NCBI RefSeq assembly: GCF_016598775.1
Contig: NZ_CP066802.1
Span: 1,240,001-1,304,000, forward strand
DNA length: 64,000 bases
Direction of reading: 5' to 3'
Origin: Actinomyces weissii
GTDB taxonomy: Bacteria > Actinomycetota > Actinomycetes > Actinomycetales > Actinomycetaceae
Below are positions 1-8,892 of the stretch, in pieces. Each line of letters opens with the position of its first letter. Within the stretch, counting starts at the first letter, position 1. The notes below the pieces were generated by a model that was not told the DNA's origin, did not search any database, and worked only from the letters and a program-made list of their open reading frames with translations. A program made the position numbers and the translations under genes.

Positions 1-1
1 G

Positions 2-241
2 GACGCTCCCGTCTACGCCTCCATCTCCCTGGGCCGGAGCACGGACGAGGTGCTGGTGGGCGACTGGAACGGGAACGGTTACGAGACCCTGGCGCTGCGC
101 CGCGGCACCACGGTGCTGACGCAGGACCGCCTGACCAGCACAGCCACCACGCGGGTGGCGGTGCCGGGGATCACCCGCAGCTCCCAGCTGGTGGTCAAGC
201 GGGAGCAAGGCAAGCCGGACGTGATCGAGCTGGCCAAGTGA
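2..241 (+). CDS. C-terminal fragment of a repeat-domain (FG-GAP-like) cell-surface or secreted protein
   Basis: The frame is open from the first bases of the window and closes at a TGA, leaving 79 residues. The readable segment contains VGDWNGNGYETLALRRG, a Gly/Asp/Trp-rich repeat of the kind found at the C-terminus of secreted actinobacterial proteins, such as peptidoglycan amidases with FG-GAP or VCBS-like beta-propeller blades. The catalytic or leading part lies outside the window, so no enzyme function can be given. A strong hairpin follows the stop codon, so this is probably the last gene of its transcript. Confidence 0.6.
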   Translation, partial: DAPVYASISLGRSTDEVLVGDWNGNGYETLALRRGTTVLTQDRLTSTATTRVAVPGITRSSQLVVKREQGKPDVIELAK

Positions 242-257
242 CCCGCTGAGCTCCCCG

Positions 258-307
258 CCCGCCGGGCCCGGTACCCCCTCCTGTGCGGGGAGTGCCGGGC
301 CCGGCGG
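258..307 (+). terminator. GC-rich hairpin terminator after the partial gene
   Basis: CCGCCGGGCCCG (258-269) pairs with CGGGCCCGGCGG (296-307), and the stem continues inward through CCCC/GGGG with a small bulge. It begins about 17 bases past the stop codon. There is no T-tract, as is usual for actinobacterial terminators. Confidence 0.65.
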
Positions 308-655
308 CGTCTTTGGCCAGGAGGGCGGGGCCCTGCGACCAGTCTCGGTGGTCCAGGACCAGGAAGATGAGGGCTGCGGGGGGGGGAGAGAGAGAGAGAC
401 GAGCGCGCCTACGCCGTCGGCAGGCCGGGCCGTGGCAGCTAGTTCGGGTGCTGGTTGGGGGTGTAGAGGGTGTCATCTGGGTGAGATGGCGTGTGGCCGG
501 GGTGTGGGGTGACTTGGGCGCGGTGGTGTGTGCTTGTGAGAGGTGCCTGGAGCATGGCCGTGAGCCGGTGAGGGTGCGGGGCGCGTCGTAGGCGTGGTGG
601 GCCTGTTGGTGGTGCACGTGGATCTCACGGTAGGCGGTGTGCCTACCACCCCCCG
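308..655. other. Non-coding stretch with a G/GA-rich tract
   Basis: I see no credible gene. Open frames here have no ribosome site, no family resemblance and unnatural composition. A run of eight G followed by alternating GA (about 379-400) is a simple-sequence tract. The stretch leads into the inverted repeat at 656-718. Confidence 0.5.
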
Positions 656-718
656 ACTTGTGCATTTCGGCGCGAGTGGTGCGGTTTTCCGGCACCACTC
701 GCGCCGAAATGCACAAGT
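656..718. repeat. 27-bp perfect inverted repeat with 9-base loop
   Basis: The arm at 656-682 (starting ACTTGTGCATTTCGGCG) is the exact reverse complement of 692-718, separated by GGTTTTCCG. A 27-bp perfect stem in an otherwise gene-free region is stronger than a normal terminator and less GC-rich than its surroundings. It could be a dispersed palindromic repeat, a miniature element or a very stable terminator. No second copy was noticed in the window. Confidence 0.85.
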
Positions 719-830
719 GGAGGCGAGGGAGGTCCAGGTGGCTACGGCGACGGCAACGGTGTCGCCGGTCCGGGCCTGCCTGCCACACCTTCTGGTCCCG
801 CAGTCCTGGGTGGGGGCGGACCTAGGGCGC

Positions 831-836
831 TAGGGT
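831..836 (+). promoter_or_regulatory. -10 box of a leaderless promoter for the HAD gene
   Basis: TAGGGT ends six bases before the ATG at 843 and no Shine-Dalgarno sequence lies between them, so transcription should start at or next to the start codon. Confidence 0.6.
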
Positions 837-842
837 CGGCCC

Positions 843-1520
843 ATGAGCAGTGCCAGTACCCACCCCGGTCAGCCGGTCCAGGCCGTCGTCTTCGACTACG
901 GCAACGTCATGATCACCTGGGACCCCGTAGGTGCCGTATCCGGCCGGGTGCCCCTGGAGGAGTGGGACGCCTTTGCCCAGGGGGCGGGCTTCCACGAGCT
1001 GAACCTGCGCTCTGACGCCGGGGAGGACTTTGAGACGATCGTGGCGGACCTGGCCGCCGCCCACCCCGAGCACCCGCAGTGGCCCGGGATACTGCGGACC
1101 TACCGGGCGAACTTCCCGCACTCGATCACCGGTCACGTGCCCGGCACGCTCGCCCTGGTCCGCGAGCTGCTGGAGGCCGGGGTGCCCCTGTACCTGCTGT
1201 CCAACTTCGACGTCGAGCCCTTCGAGTACGCCCGCAGGCTCGTGCCCGAGCTGGACCGCTTCCAGGGGCTGGTGGTCTCTGGCCGGGAGCACATGGTCAA
1301 GCCCGACCACCGCCTCTACCGGATCGCCCTGGAGCGCTACCACCTGGACCCCGCCACCACCTTGTTCATTGACGACTCGCCCCAGAACGTGGAGGCCGCC
1401 CGGGCCGTGGGTATGCAGGCACTGCAGTTCACGGGGGCAGGCAGGCTGCGGGCCGAGCTGACCGAGCTGGGCCTGCTGACGGGACCGGCCCAGCAGCCCC
1501 CGATCACGCCCGTAGACTGA
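843..1520 (+). CDS. HAD-superfamily phosphatase (YihX-like, subfamily IA)
   Basis: This is a 225-residue cytoplasmic hydrolase. HAD motif I is present as FDYGNV with the nucleophile at Asp18. The second motif-I acidic residue is replaced by Gly20, as in the YihX type (DLGNV). Motif II is the Ser in LLSNFD, motif III is Lys153 in VKPDHRLY, and motif IV is IDDSPQN at Asp177/Asp178. YihX-type enzymes dephosphorylate sugar phosphates such as glucose-1-phosphate, but the substrate cannot be read from sequence. The ATG is chosen because TAGGGT sits six bases upstream, a leaderless arrangement. The gene ends four bases before fmt, whose own -10 box lies inside this gene's 3' end. Confidence 0.85.
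   Translation: MSSASTHPGQPVQAVVFDYGNVMITWDPVGAVSGRVPLEEWDAFAQGAGFHELNLRSDAGEDFETIVADLAAAHPEHPQWPGILRTYRANFPHSITGHVPGTLALVRELLEAGVPLYLLSNFDVEPFEYARRLVPELDRFQGLVVSGREHMVKPDHRLYRIALERYHLDPATTLFIDDSPQNVEAARAVGMQALQFTGAGRLRAELTELGLLTGPAQQPPITPVD
1513..1518 (+). promoter_or_regulatory. -10 box of a leaderless promoter for fmt, inside the HAD gene
   Basis: TAGACT ends six bases before the fmt ATG. It overlaps the last codons of the upstream gene, so fmt may be expressed alone as well as by read-through. Confidence 0.55.
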
Positions 1521-1524
1521 GCCC

Positions 1525-2487
1525 ATGCGAGTCCTTTTCGCCGGAACACCCGAGGTCGCTCTGCCCGTCCTGCAAGCCCTCATGCAGGAGCAGTCCCATG
1601 AGGTCGTCGGTGTGCTTACCCGGGCTGACGCCCGCCGTGGGCGCGGGCACAGCCTCCAGCCCTCACCGGTGGCTGCCGTGGCCCGGGAGGCCGGGCTGGA
1701 GGTGCGCACCCCCAGGACATTGCGGGACCCGGAGGTCCAGGAATGGGTGCGCTCCCTGGACGCGGACGTGGCCGTCGTCGTGGCCTACGGGCGGCTGGTG
1801 CCCCCGGAGCTGCTGGACGTGCCCCGCCACGGCTGGCTCAACCTCCACTTCTCCCTGCTGCCCGCCTGGCGGGGGGCCGCCCCGGTGCAGTGGGCGGTGA
1901 TCAACGGGGACCAGGTCACTGGAGCCTGCGTGTTCCGCCTGGAGGCGGGACTGGACACCGGCCCCGTCTACGCCCGCCTGAGCCGTCCCATCGGCGCCCG
2001 GCAGACCGCCGGGGAGCTGCTGGCAGAGCTCTCCCAGGAGGGCGTGCAGCTGGTCACCAGCACCTTGAGCGCCCTGGAGACCGGGCAGGCAGCCCCCCAG
2101 GAGCAGGACCACTCCCAGGCCACCACCGCCCCGACCCTCTCCAGCCAGGACGGTGAGATCCGCTGGAGCGACCCGGCCGTGGCCATTGACCGGCGCATCC
2201 GGGGGGTCACCCCCGCCCCCGGGGCCCACACCACCTACGCCGCCACCCGCCTGCGCCTGGGGCCGGTGACCCTGGCGCCTGAGACCACGGACCTGACGCC
2301 CGGCCAGGTGCGCGCCACCAAGCGGGAGGTACTGGTGGGCACCGGCTCCCACGCCGTGCGCCTGGGGCGGGTGGCGCCCGCAGGCAAGCAGTGGATGGAC
2401 GCCGCCGCCTGGGCCCGCGGCGCCCAGGGCCTCTCCGCCACCGTGCTAGGTACCACAGGCAGCAGCCACGACGGCGGGGCCGCCTGA
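1525..2487 (+). CDS. fmt: Methionyl-tRNA formyltransferase
   Basis: This 320-residue enzyme transfers a formyl group from 10-formyltetrahydrofolate to initiator Met-tRNA. The N-terminus (RVLFAGTPEVALPVL) is the Rossmann-like formyltransferase fold. The signature LHFSLLPAWRGAAPVQW contains Asn106 and His108, and Asp144 lies in LDTGPVY; these match the E. coli catalytic triad numbering exactly. The C-terminal third is the OB-like tRNA-binding domain. The stop codon overlaps the rsmB start (TGATG), so the two are translationally coupled. There is no peptide deformylase gene in the window. Confidence 0.96.
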   Translation: MRVLFAGTPEVALPVLQALMQEQSHEVVGVLTRADARRGRGHSLQPSPVAAVAREAGLEVRTPRTLRDPEVQEWVRSLDADVAVVVAYGRLVPPELLDVPRHGWLNLHFSLLPAWRGAAPVQWAVINGDQVTGACVFRLEAGLDTGPVYARLSRPIGARQTAGELLAELSQEGVQLVTSTLSALETGQAAPQEQDHSQATTAPTLSSQDGEIRWSDPAVAIDRRIRGVTPAPGAHTTYAATRLRLGPVTLAPETTDLTPGQVRATKREVLVGTGSHAVRLGRVAPAGKQWMDAAAWARGAQGLSATVLGTTGSSHDGGAA

Positions 2488-4112
2488 TGGCCGCCGCAGC
2501 CGGGCGAGGCGGAGGCCACCACGCAGGCCGGGGCGGGGGACGCCCCCACGGGAACAGCCCCAAAGCCAAAGGCAACCGTGGTGGGAGCGAGCCACGTCGT
2601 CGTCCCCAGGGGGACCAGGCGGGGGCCCAGCGTCGCGGCCAGGGGCGGGAGAAGGGCGCGCACGGCTCCGGTGGCCGCCAGCGCCCGGCCCGCTCCGGCC
2701 CCGGCCCGCGCTTCACCGACCAGGCCCGCCTGTGCGCCTACGAGGCCGTCACCGCGGTGCGGGAGGACGGCGCCTACGCCAACCTGGCACTGCCCCCGCT
2801 GGTGGAGGCCCACCGGCTGGACCAGCGTGACGCCGCCTTCGCCACCGCCCTGACTTACGGCACCCTGCGCCTGCAGGGCCGCTACGACGCGGTTATCGCC
2901 CAGTGCGTGGACCGGCCCCTGCAACAGGTGGACCCCCGGGTCCTGGACCTGCTGCGCCTGGGCACCCACCAGCTGCTGTCCATGCGGGTGCCCAGCCACG
3001 CCGCCGTCAGCGCCACAGTGGACCTGAGCAGGCTGGTGGTGGGCAGAGGCGCGGCCACCTTTGTCAACGCGGTCCTGCGGCGTGTGAGCCAGCAGGACGC
3101 CCAGGTCTGGCTGGACCGGCTGGGACAGGAGGACGACCCTCTCAGTGCCCTAGCCACCCGTGGTTCCCACCCGCTGTGGGTGGTGCAGGCCCTGCGCCAG
3201 GCCCTGATCGACAACGGCCGCGACCCGGCAGAGCTGGAGGCCCTGCTGGAGGCGGACAACGCTGAGCCCCAGGTCACACTCTGCGCCCGTCCCGGCCTGG
3301 TCACGCCGCAGGCCCTGGCCAAGGAGGTCCTCAGGACCACTGGTCTGCGGCCCCGGGCCGGGGACCTGAGCCCCTACGCCCTGGTGCTGGAAGGCGGGGA
3401 CCCGGGCCGGATCGCCTCCGTGCGGCGGTCGCGAGCCGGGGTGGAGGACGAGGGCAGCCAGCTGGTGGCCCTGCTCCTGTCCGAGACCCCCCTGCAGGGC
3501 CGTGACGAGCGCTGGCTGGACATGTGTGCCGGCCCAGGCGGCAAGGCCGCCCTGCTGGGGGCGCGCGCGGAGCAGCGCGGCGCGCACCTGGTGGCCAGTG
3601 AGGTCGCCCCGCACCGGGCTGACCTGGTGGACGACTCCGTACGGGCCCTGTCAGAGCAGGCCGTGGAGGTGCGCTGCGCGGACGGCCGCAGCTACGGTAC
3701 CCAGGAGCCCGGCGCCTACGACCGGGTGCTGGTGGACGCCCCTTGCTCGGGGCTGGGCTCGCTCAGGCGGCGCCCCGAGTCCCGCTGGCGGCGCAGCCCC
3801 CAGGACGTCGTCGAGCTGGCCGGGCTGCAGCGCGAGCTGCTGGTCTCCGCCCTCAAGGCCGTGCGCAAGGGTGGCCTGGTGGCCTACGTGACCTGCTCGC
3901 CCCACGTGCTGGAGACCCGCCTGGTGGTGGAGGACGTGACCCGCGCCCTGGAGCGGGAGGGCCTGGGGACCGAGCTGCTGCACGCCGGGGACGCCGCCAC
4001 CCGCGTGGCCCCCCGCCCCCCGGCCGGGGCCGACCGCCAGCTGCTGCAGCTGTGGCCCCACCTGGACGGCACCGACGCCATGTTCTGCGCACTGCTGCGC
4101 CGTACCCGCTGA
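2487..4112 (+). CDS. rsmB: 16S rRNA (cytosine-967-C5)-methyltransferase RsmB (Sun/NOL1 family)
   Basis: The 541-residue product methylates C967 of 16S rRNA using SAM. The first 60-70 residues are a low-complexity Gly/Arg-rich basic extension. A NusB-like RNA-binding domain follows ([26 protein letters not shown] onward in outline), then the Rossmann methyltransferase domain. Visible motifs are MCAGPGGK at 346-353 (SAM binding), DAPCSG with Cys420 (release) and VTCSPH with Cys470 (nucleophile). The ATG at 2487 is preferred over an upstream in-frame ATG because it overlaps the fmt stop codon. fmt-rsmB adjacency is common in bacteria. Confidence 0.94.
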   Translation: MAAAAGRGGGHHAGRGGGRPHGNSPKAKGNRGGSEPRRRPQGDQAGAQRRGQGREKGAHGSGGRQRPARSGPGPRFTDQARLCAYEAVTAVREDGAYANLALPPLVEAHRLDQRDAAFATALTYGTLRLQGRYDAVIAQCVDRPLQQVDPRVLDLLRLGTHQLLSMRVPSHAAVSATVDLSRLVVGRGAATFVNAVLRRVSQQDAQVWLDRLGQEDDPLSALATRGSHPLWVVQALRQALIDNGRDPAELEALLEADNAEPQVTLCARPGLVTPQALAKEVLRTTGLRPRAGDLSPYALVLEGGDPGRIASVRRSRAGVEDEGSQLVALLLSETPLQGRDERWLDMCAGPGGKAALLGARAEQRGAHLVASEVAPHRADLVDDSVRALSEQAVEVRCADGRSYGTQEPGAYDRVLVDAPCSGLGSLRRRPESRWRRSPQDVVELAGLQRELLVSALKAVRKGGLVAYVTCSPHVLETRLVVEDVTRALEREGLGTELLHAGDAATRVAPRPPAGADRQLLQLWPHLDGTDAMFCALLRRTR

Positions 4113-4180
4113 GGGGTGCCTGCCTGCTCCCCAGACCCGCTAAGGACTCCGCCACCGCAACCGCCACCGTCAGGAGCACC

Positions 4181-4849
4181 ATGAGCCACCCAGCCAGCAT
4201 CACCCCCTCCATCCTCAACTGCGACGTCGCCCACCTGGCCACCGAGCTGGAGCGGATCGCCAACGCCGACGGCGTGCACGTGGACGTGATGGACAACCAC
4301 TTCGTGCCCAACCTGTCCTGGGGCCTGCCGGTGGCTGAGGCAGTGGTCCGCTCCACCCGCCTGCCGGTGGACGCCCACCTGATGATCGAGGCCGCCGACC
4401 GCTGGGCCCCCGCCTACGCGGAGGCCGGCTGCCAGGTGGTCACCCCGCACGTGGAGGCTACCCAGGCCCCGGTGCGCCTGGCGCGCGAGCTCCACCGGCT
4501 CGGGGCCCAGGCGGGCCTGGCGCTGCGCCCCGCCACGCCCCTGGAGGCGGTGGAGTCCGTGCTCGGTGAGCTTGACCTGCTGCTCGTAATGACCGTGGAG
4601 CCGGGATTCGGCGGCCAGCAGTTCATTGAGGCGATGCTGCCCAAGATCAAGCGGGCTCGTAATCTCATCAGCGAGCAGAACCTGTCGGTGCGGCTACAGG
4701 TCGACGGCGGCGTGTCCCGCCAGACCATTGAGCGGGCCGCCGAGGCCGGGGCAGACACCTTCGTGGCCGGCTCTGCCGTCTACCGCGCTGACGACGCCCT
4801 GGCCGAGGTCCAGGCCCTGCGTGAGCTGGCCTCCGCCCACCAGCACTGA
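4181..4849 (+). CDS. rpe: Ribulose-phosphate 3-epimerase
   Basis: This 222-residue TIM-barrel enzyme interconverts ribulose-5-phosphate and xylulose-5-phosphate in the pentose phosphate pathway. Metal and catalytic acids are visible as Asp35 in [12 protein letters not shown] and Asp175 in LQVDGGVS, and the phosphate-binding [10 protein letters not shown] loop is intact. The start follows an AGGAG four bases upstream, a rather short spacing. The gene follows rsmB by 68 bases and probably belongs to the same transcript. Confidence 0.95.
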   Translation: MSHPASITPSILNCDVAHLATELERIANADGVHVDVMDNHFVPNLSWGLPVAEAVVRSTRLPVDAHLMIEAADRWAPAYAEAGCQVVTPHVEATQAPVRLARELHRLGAQAGLALRPATPLEAVESVLGELDLLLVMTVEPGFGGQQFIEAMLPKIKRARNLISEQNLSVRLQVDGGVSRQTIERAAEAGADTFVAGSAVYRADDALAEVQALRELASAHQH

Positions 4850-4867
4850 GCCCCAGATCGCTACCCG

Positions 4868-4912
4868 CCTCCGGACTGCTGACAGCACAGCCGTCAGGCC
4901 CTGTCCCGGAGG
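4868..4912 (+). terminator. Candidate terminator after rpe
   Basis: CCTCCGG (4868-4874) pairs with CCGGAGG (4906-4912). An inner CTGAC/GTCAG pair gives a two-part stem soon after the rpe stop codon. It is moderate in strength and has no T-tract. Confidence 0.45.
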
Positions 4913-5300
4913 GAATCACCCGGCCCAGGTCCCGCCCAGTTTGTATGACATCCACAAATTGGGTGGGGTTGACTTTCTTGATGCTCCGACTTTGACGGAA
5001 TGGTGCCACTTTCTGCTGCGACAGGTCCCGATTTCAATCAGGTAGCAAGACTTTGTCATGAATTCACAAGCTGTCTCCGGCTACTGCTCCTAATAGCGTG
5101 GTTCTGCAGCCGGCGCCCTGACCATGCTTTGTATGAACACGGGTGCCGCAGGGCAGGCCGGTCTGGGCCGACCTGCCTGGTGAGGCCTTGCGGGGCCACC
5201 GGAACTGGTAGGTGCTCCAGCCAGCGTCTAGTGCATAACCACAACACGGACTGCTGGTGTGAGAACAGACAGGGACGGTTCCCGCCCCCCATCTGACCTG
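4913..5300. other. Long upstream region of the acyl-CoA carboxylase-FAS cluster
   Basis: About 390 bases without a gene, noticeably AT-richer than the neighbours between roughly 4938 and 5100. The 9-mer TTTGTATGA occurs twice, near 4940 and 5129. Promoter-like words occur (TTGACT at 4969, TAATAG at 5091) but none pair at a convincing spacing. It probably carries the promoter and control sites for the lipid gene cluster. Confidence 0.45.
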
Positions 5301-5312
5301 AGGAGCACACCG

Positions 5313-7187
5313 TTGACCACCCGCAAGCTCAACCGGATCCTCATCGCGAACCGTGGTGAGATCGCCCTGCGTGTCCTGCGCACCGTCCGGGACCTAGGAG
5401 CCACCTCGATCCTGCCCTACACCCCGGAGGACCTCCTCAGCCCCGCCGCCGAGCTGGCCGACGAGGCCTACGCCCTCCCGGAAGGCTCCACCTACACCGA
5501 CGCCGCCGCCCTGCTCGCGCTCGCCCAGGCCCAGGGCGTGGACGCCATACACCCCGGATACGGCTTCCTGGCGGAGGACCCCGCCTTCGCCCGGGCGGTC
5601 ATCGCCGCCGGGATCACCTGGGTAGGGCCCTCGCCGGTGGCCATGGAGGCCCTGGGGGACAAGCTCTCCGCCCGGGCCACGGCCGAGCGGGCCGGCGTCG
5701 CCCCCGTCCCCGGCATCACCAGCCCTGTCACCAGCCCCCAGACCGTCATCGACTTCGCGGCCCTGCACGGCTACCCGGTGGTGCTCAAGCGCACCGACGG
5801 CGGGGGCGGGCGGGGTATCACCGTGCTGCACAGCGACGACGAGGCCCGCAGCACCCCGGCCTTCGACTCCGCCCAGGCCGGAGGCGCCACCCTGGTGCTG
5901 GAGAAGCTCGTGACCGCCGCCCGGCACGTGGAGACCCAGTGCGCCCGTGACGGCGCGGGCGCCTTCGCCGTCGTCTCCACCCGGGACTGCACCCTGCAGC
6001 GCCGCAACCAGAAGCTCCTGGAGGAGGCACCTGCCCCCTTCCTGCCCGCCGGCGTCCACGAGCGCCTGGTGGAGGCCTCCCGCAGCCTGCTGGAGACGGT
6101 GGGCTACGTGGGGGTGGCCACCTGCGAGTTCCTGCTGACGCCCGCCGGGGAGCTGTGGTTCCTGGAGGTCAACCCCCGCCTGCAGGTGGAGCACTGCGTC
6201 TCCGAGGAGGTCACCGGCACCGACCTGGTGGAGACCCAGCTGCGTATCGCCGCAGGCGGCCCCCTGGGGGAGGTGCCCGCCCCGCGCGGCCACTCCATAG
6301 AGCTGCGCATCACCTGCGAGGACCCCTTTAGGGGGATGGCCCCCGCCACCGGCGCCATCACGCGCCTGCGCTGGCCCGCCGGGCCCGGCATCCGGATAGA
6401 GTCCGGCGTCAGCGAGGGGGACGAGGTCACCCCCCTGTTCGACCCGCTGCTCGCCAAGATCGTGGTTACCGGCAGCAGCCGGGAGCAGGCCCTGTCCCGC
6501 TGCCGCCGTGCCCTGGCCGAGACCGTGGTGGAGGGCGTCACCGTCTGCACCCCCCTGCACGAGCACGTCCTGACCCGGCCTGAGCTGACCGGGGTGGACG
6601 CCCAGGGCGGGCTAGGGGTTACCACCCGCTGGATCGAGGAGGAGGTGCTGCCCGTGCTCGCCGCCCCCGCGGCGGAGGGCGAGGTACCCGGCCTGGGCAC
6701 CGTACCCACCCCGCCGCTGCCCCAGAGCGGCCCCGGCCAGCGCACCCGCTCCACCTACGTGATCGAGCTCAACGGTCGGCGCCTGTCCCTGACCCTGCCC
6801 GACGGCATCCTCGGCGGCCCGGGCGCCCGCCACAACGTGGGCGCCCGCCCGCACCGGGCCCCCCAGCCCCTGCGCGGCCGTGCCTCCCGCCTGCCCCGGG
6901 GGACGGCTGAGGCCGCGGGGGCGGCCGGGGCCACCGGCGACGCCGACGGCACGATCGTGGCCCCCATGCAGGCGATCGTCACCCGTATCAGCACCTCGGA
7001 AGGCTCCCGGGTCCGCCAGGGCGACCTGCTGGTGGTCCTGGAGTCCATGAAGATGGAGAACTACGTCCACGCCCCCCACGACGGCCAGGTCACCGCCGTC
7101 CCGGTGACCGCAGGGCAGACCGTAGGCGCCGGAGACCCCCTGGTGACCCTCGCCCCCCAGTCCGAGACCAGCCAGCAGGAGGCCTGA
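5313..7187 (+). CDS. accA3-like: Acyl-CoA carboxylase alpha chain: biotin carboxylase fused to biotin carboxyl carrier domain
   Basis: This 624-residue protein carboxylates its own biotin with ATP and bicarbonate, for transfer to acetyl- or propionyl-CoA by the next gene's product. The N-terminal biotin carboxylase starts ILIANRGEIALRV. The ATP-grasp loop is seen as GGGGRG and the active site as EVNPRLQVEH. After a linker of about 100 residues, the C-terminal carrier domain holds ESMKMENY with the biotinyl Lys580. The TTG start at 5313 is chosen over an upstream GTG because AGGAG lies seven bases before it and the family N-terminus begins just after. It is four bases upstream of the carboxyltransferase gene. 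Confidence 0.92.
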   Translation: MTTRKLNRILIANRGEIALRVLRTVRDLGATSILPYTPEDLLSPAAELADEAYALPEGSTYTDAAALLALAQAQGVDAIHPGYGFLAEDPAFARAVIAAGITWVGPSPVAMEALGDKLSARATAERAGVAPVPGITSPVTSPQTVIDFAALHGYPVVLKRTDGGGGRGITVLHSDDEARSTPAFDSAQAGGATLVLEKLVTAARHVETQCARDGAGAFAVVSTRDCTLQRRNQKLLEEAPAPFLPAGVHERLVEASRSLLETVGYVGVATCEFLLTPAGELWFLEVNPRLQVEHCVSEEVTGTDLVETQLRIAAGGPLGEVPAPRGHSIELRITCEDPFRGMAPATGAITRLRWPAGPGIRIESGVSEGDEVTPLFDPLLAKIVVTGSSREQALSRCRRALAETVVEGVTVCTPLHEHVLTRPELTGVDAQGGLGVTTRWIEEEVLPVLAAPAAEGEVPGLGTVPTPPLPQSGPGQRTRSTYVIELNGRRLSLTLPDGILGGPGARHNVGARPHRAPQPLRGRASRLPRGTAEAAGAAGATGDADGTIVAPMQAIVTRISTSEGSRVRQGDLLVVLESMKMENYVHAPHDGQVTAVPVTAGQTVGAGDPLVTLAPQSETSQQEA

Positions 7188-7191
7188 GACC

Positions 7192-8835
7192 ATGACCAGC
7201 ACCGCCACCCCCACGCCCGGCGCGGCCCCGCAGCCCGCCCGAGCCACCCAGGGAGCAGGTACCACCATGGCGGGGTCGGTACAGACCCGCGCCTTCCGGG
7301 AGCGGGTGGAGCAGGTGGGCCGTGCCTGCGAGGAGCAGGCGGCCGCGCGCCAGCACGCCAAGGGCAAGCAGACCGCCCGCGAGCGCATCGACATGCTCCT
7401 GGACGACTCCACCTTCCTGGAGATCGGCCGCTACACGGGCTCCGGGGCGGGGGAGCAGGCCCGTCCCTCCGGCGTGGTCACCGGATTCGGGCAGATCGAC
7501 GGACGACAGGTGGCCGTGTACTCCCAGGACTTCTCCGTCTCCGGCGGGGCCCTGGGGGAGGTGGAGGGGGACAAGATCGTCCGCCTGCTGGACGACGCCC
7601 TGCGCCTGCGTATCCCGGTGATCGGCCTGATCGACTCGGGGGGCGCCAAGATCCAGGAGGGAGTGGGTGCGCTGCGCCAGTACGGGCGTATCTTCAACCG
7701 CACCTGCGCCGCCTCAGGGCTGGTGCCCCAGATCAGCGTGATCCTGGGCCCCTGCGCGGGCGGCGCCGTCTACAGCCCCGCCCTGACGGACTTCGTGATC
7801 GCCACCCGGGAGGCCTCCCACATGTTCGTCACCGGGCCGGACGTGGTGCGGGCCGTCACCGGTGAGCGCATCAGCGCCGAGGACCTGGGCGGCGCGGACA
7901 TCCACGGCTCGGTGTCCGGGGTGGTGCACTACGTGGCCGCCGACGAGGAGGACGCCCTGGCCCAGGTGCGCACCCTGCTGGCCTACCTGCCCTCCTGCGT
8001 CCAGCAGGAGGCCCCCAGCTACGCCTACGACGATGCTGACCGGGTGGCCGACGAGCGCAGCGCCGCCGGGGTGGGGGACCTGGTGCCCGCCTCCCCGCGC
8101 CAGCCCTACGACGTCGTGCAGGTGGTCTCCGCGCTGGTGGACCACGGTGAGCTGGTGCAGGTGCAGGAGGACTTCGCCGCCAACGTGGTGGTGGGCTTCG
8201 CCTGCCTGGAAGGGCGCCCCGTGGGGGTGGCCGCCAACCAGCCCCTGGTGGACGCCGGGACGCTGGACGTGGACGCCTCCGAGAAGCTGGCGCGCTTTGT
8301 GCGCTTCTGTGACGCCTTCGGCCTGCCGGTGGTCACCTTCGTGGACGTGCCCGGGTACCGTCCTGGGGCCGAGCAGGAGCACGCGGGCATCATCCGCCGC
8401 GGTGCGAAGGTGATCAACGCCTACGCCACCGCCACCGTTCCCCTGGTGACCGTGGTGCTGCGCAAGGCCTACGGCGGGGCGTACATCGTGATGGGCTCCA
8501 AGGCGATCGGGGCGGACCTGAACTTCTGCTGGCCCGGGGCGCAGATCGCGGTCCTGGGTGCCCAGGGGGCGGTCAGCATCATCCACCGCCGCGACCTGGC
8601 CCAGGTGCGTCAGGAGCAGGGCGAGGAGGCGGCGGCCGTGGAGCAGGAGCGCCTGGTCCGGCAGTACGAGGAGTCGGTCATCAACCCGGACAAGGCCGTG
8701 GCCATCGGGGAGATCGACGCCGTGATCGCCCCGGAGGAGACCCGCCAGGTTCTCGTCGACTCACTGGCAGCCCTGTCAGCCAAGCGTGGCGGCGTTCCCG
8801 CTCCCGGCAAGAAGCACGACAACGTGCCCCTGTAG
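7192..8835 (+). CDS. accD: Acyl-CoA carboxylase beta chain (carboxyltransferase)
   Basis: The 547-residue protein has the fused two-lobe carboxyltransferase fold (N lobe about 30-290, C lobe about 290-530). It moves CO2 from biotin to acyl-CoA. Family segments include GQIDGRQVAVYSQDFSVSGG, LIDSGGAKIQEGV, the oxyanion-type GPCAGGAVYSPAL, and FVDVPGYRPGAEQEHAGIIR in the C lobe. An in-frame ATG at 7267 would remove a disordered Ala/Pro/Thr-rich leader and is an alternative start. Position directly before fas suggests it supplies malonyl-CoA to the synthase. Acetyl versus propionyl preference cannot be decided here. Confidence 0.92.
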   Translation: MTSTATPTPGAAPQPARATQGAGTTMAGSVQTRAFRERVEQVGRACEEQAAARQHAKGKQTARERIDMLLDDSTFLEIGRYTGSGAGEQARPSGVVTGFGQIDGRQVAVYSQDFSVSGGALGEVEGDKIVRLLDDALRLRIPVIGLIDSGGAKIQEGVGALRQYGRIFNRTCAASGLVPQISVILGPCAGGAVYSPALTDFVIATREASHMFVTGPDVVRAVTGERISAEDLGGADIHGSVSGVVHYVAADEEDALAQVRTLLAYLPSCVQQEAPSYAYDDADRVADERSAAGVGDLVPASPRQPYDVVQVVSALVDHGELVQVQEDFAANVVVGFACLEGRPVGVAANQPLVDAGTLDVDASEKLARFVRFCDAFGLPVVTFVDVPGYRPGAEQEHAGIIRRGAKVINAYATATVPLVTVVLRKAYGGAYIVMGSKAIGADLNFCWPGAQIAVLGAQGAVSIIHRRDLAQVRQEQGEEAAAVEQERLVRQYEESVINPDKAVAIGEIDAVIAPEETRQVLVDSLAALSAKRGGVPAPGKKHDNVPL

Positions 8836-8892
8836 ACGGCCTAGAGGCCCCTGAGACCAGTAGCTACCACGCAATCCCACACGGAGACGTAT

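Noticed and set aside
283-591. Possible small gene in the first intergenic region
   Set aside because: It runs through the terminator hairpin and the G/GA tract, lacks a ribosome site or -10 box, and has Arg/Gly-biased composition typical of non-coding GC-rich DNA.
2391-2486. Upstream extension of rsmB to an earlier ATG
   Set aside because: It would overlap fmt by nearly 100 bases and adds an Arg/Pro-rich piece; the ATG at 2487 overlaps the fmt stop codon in the usual coupled manner.
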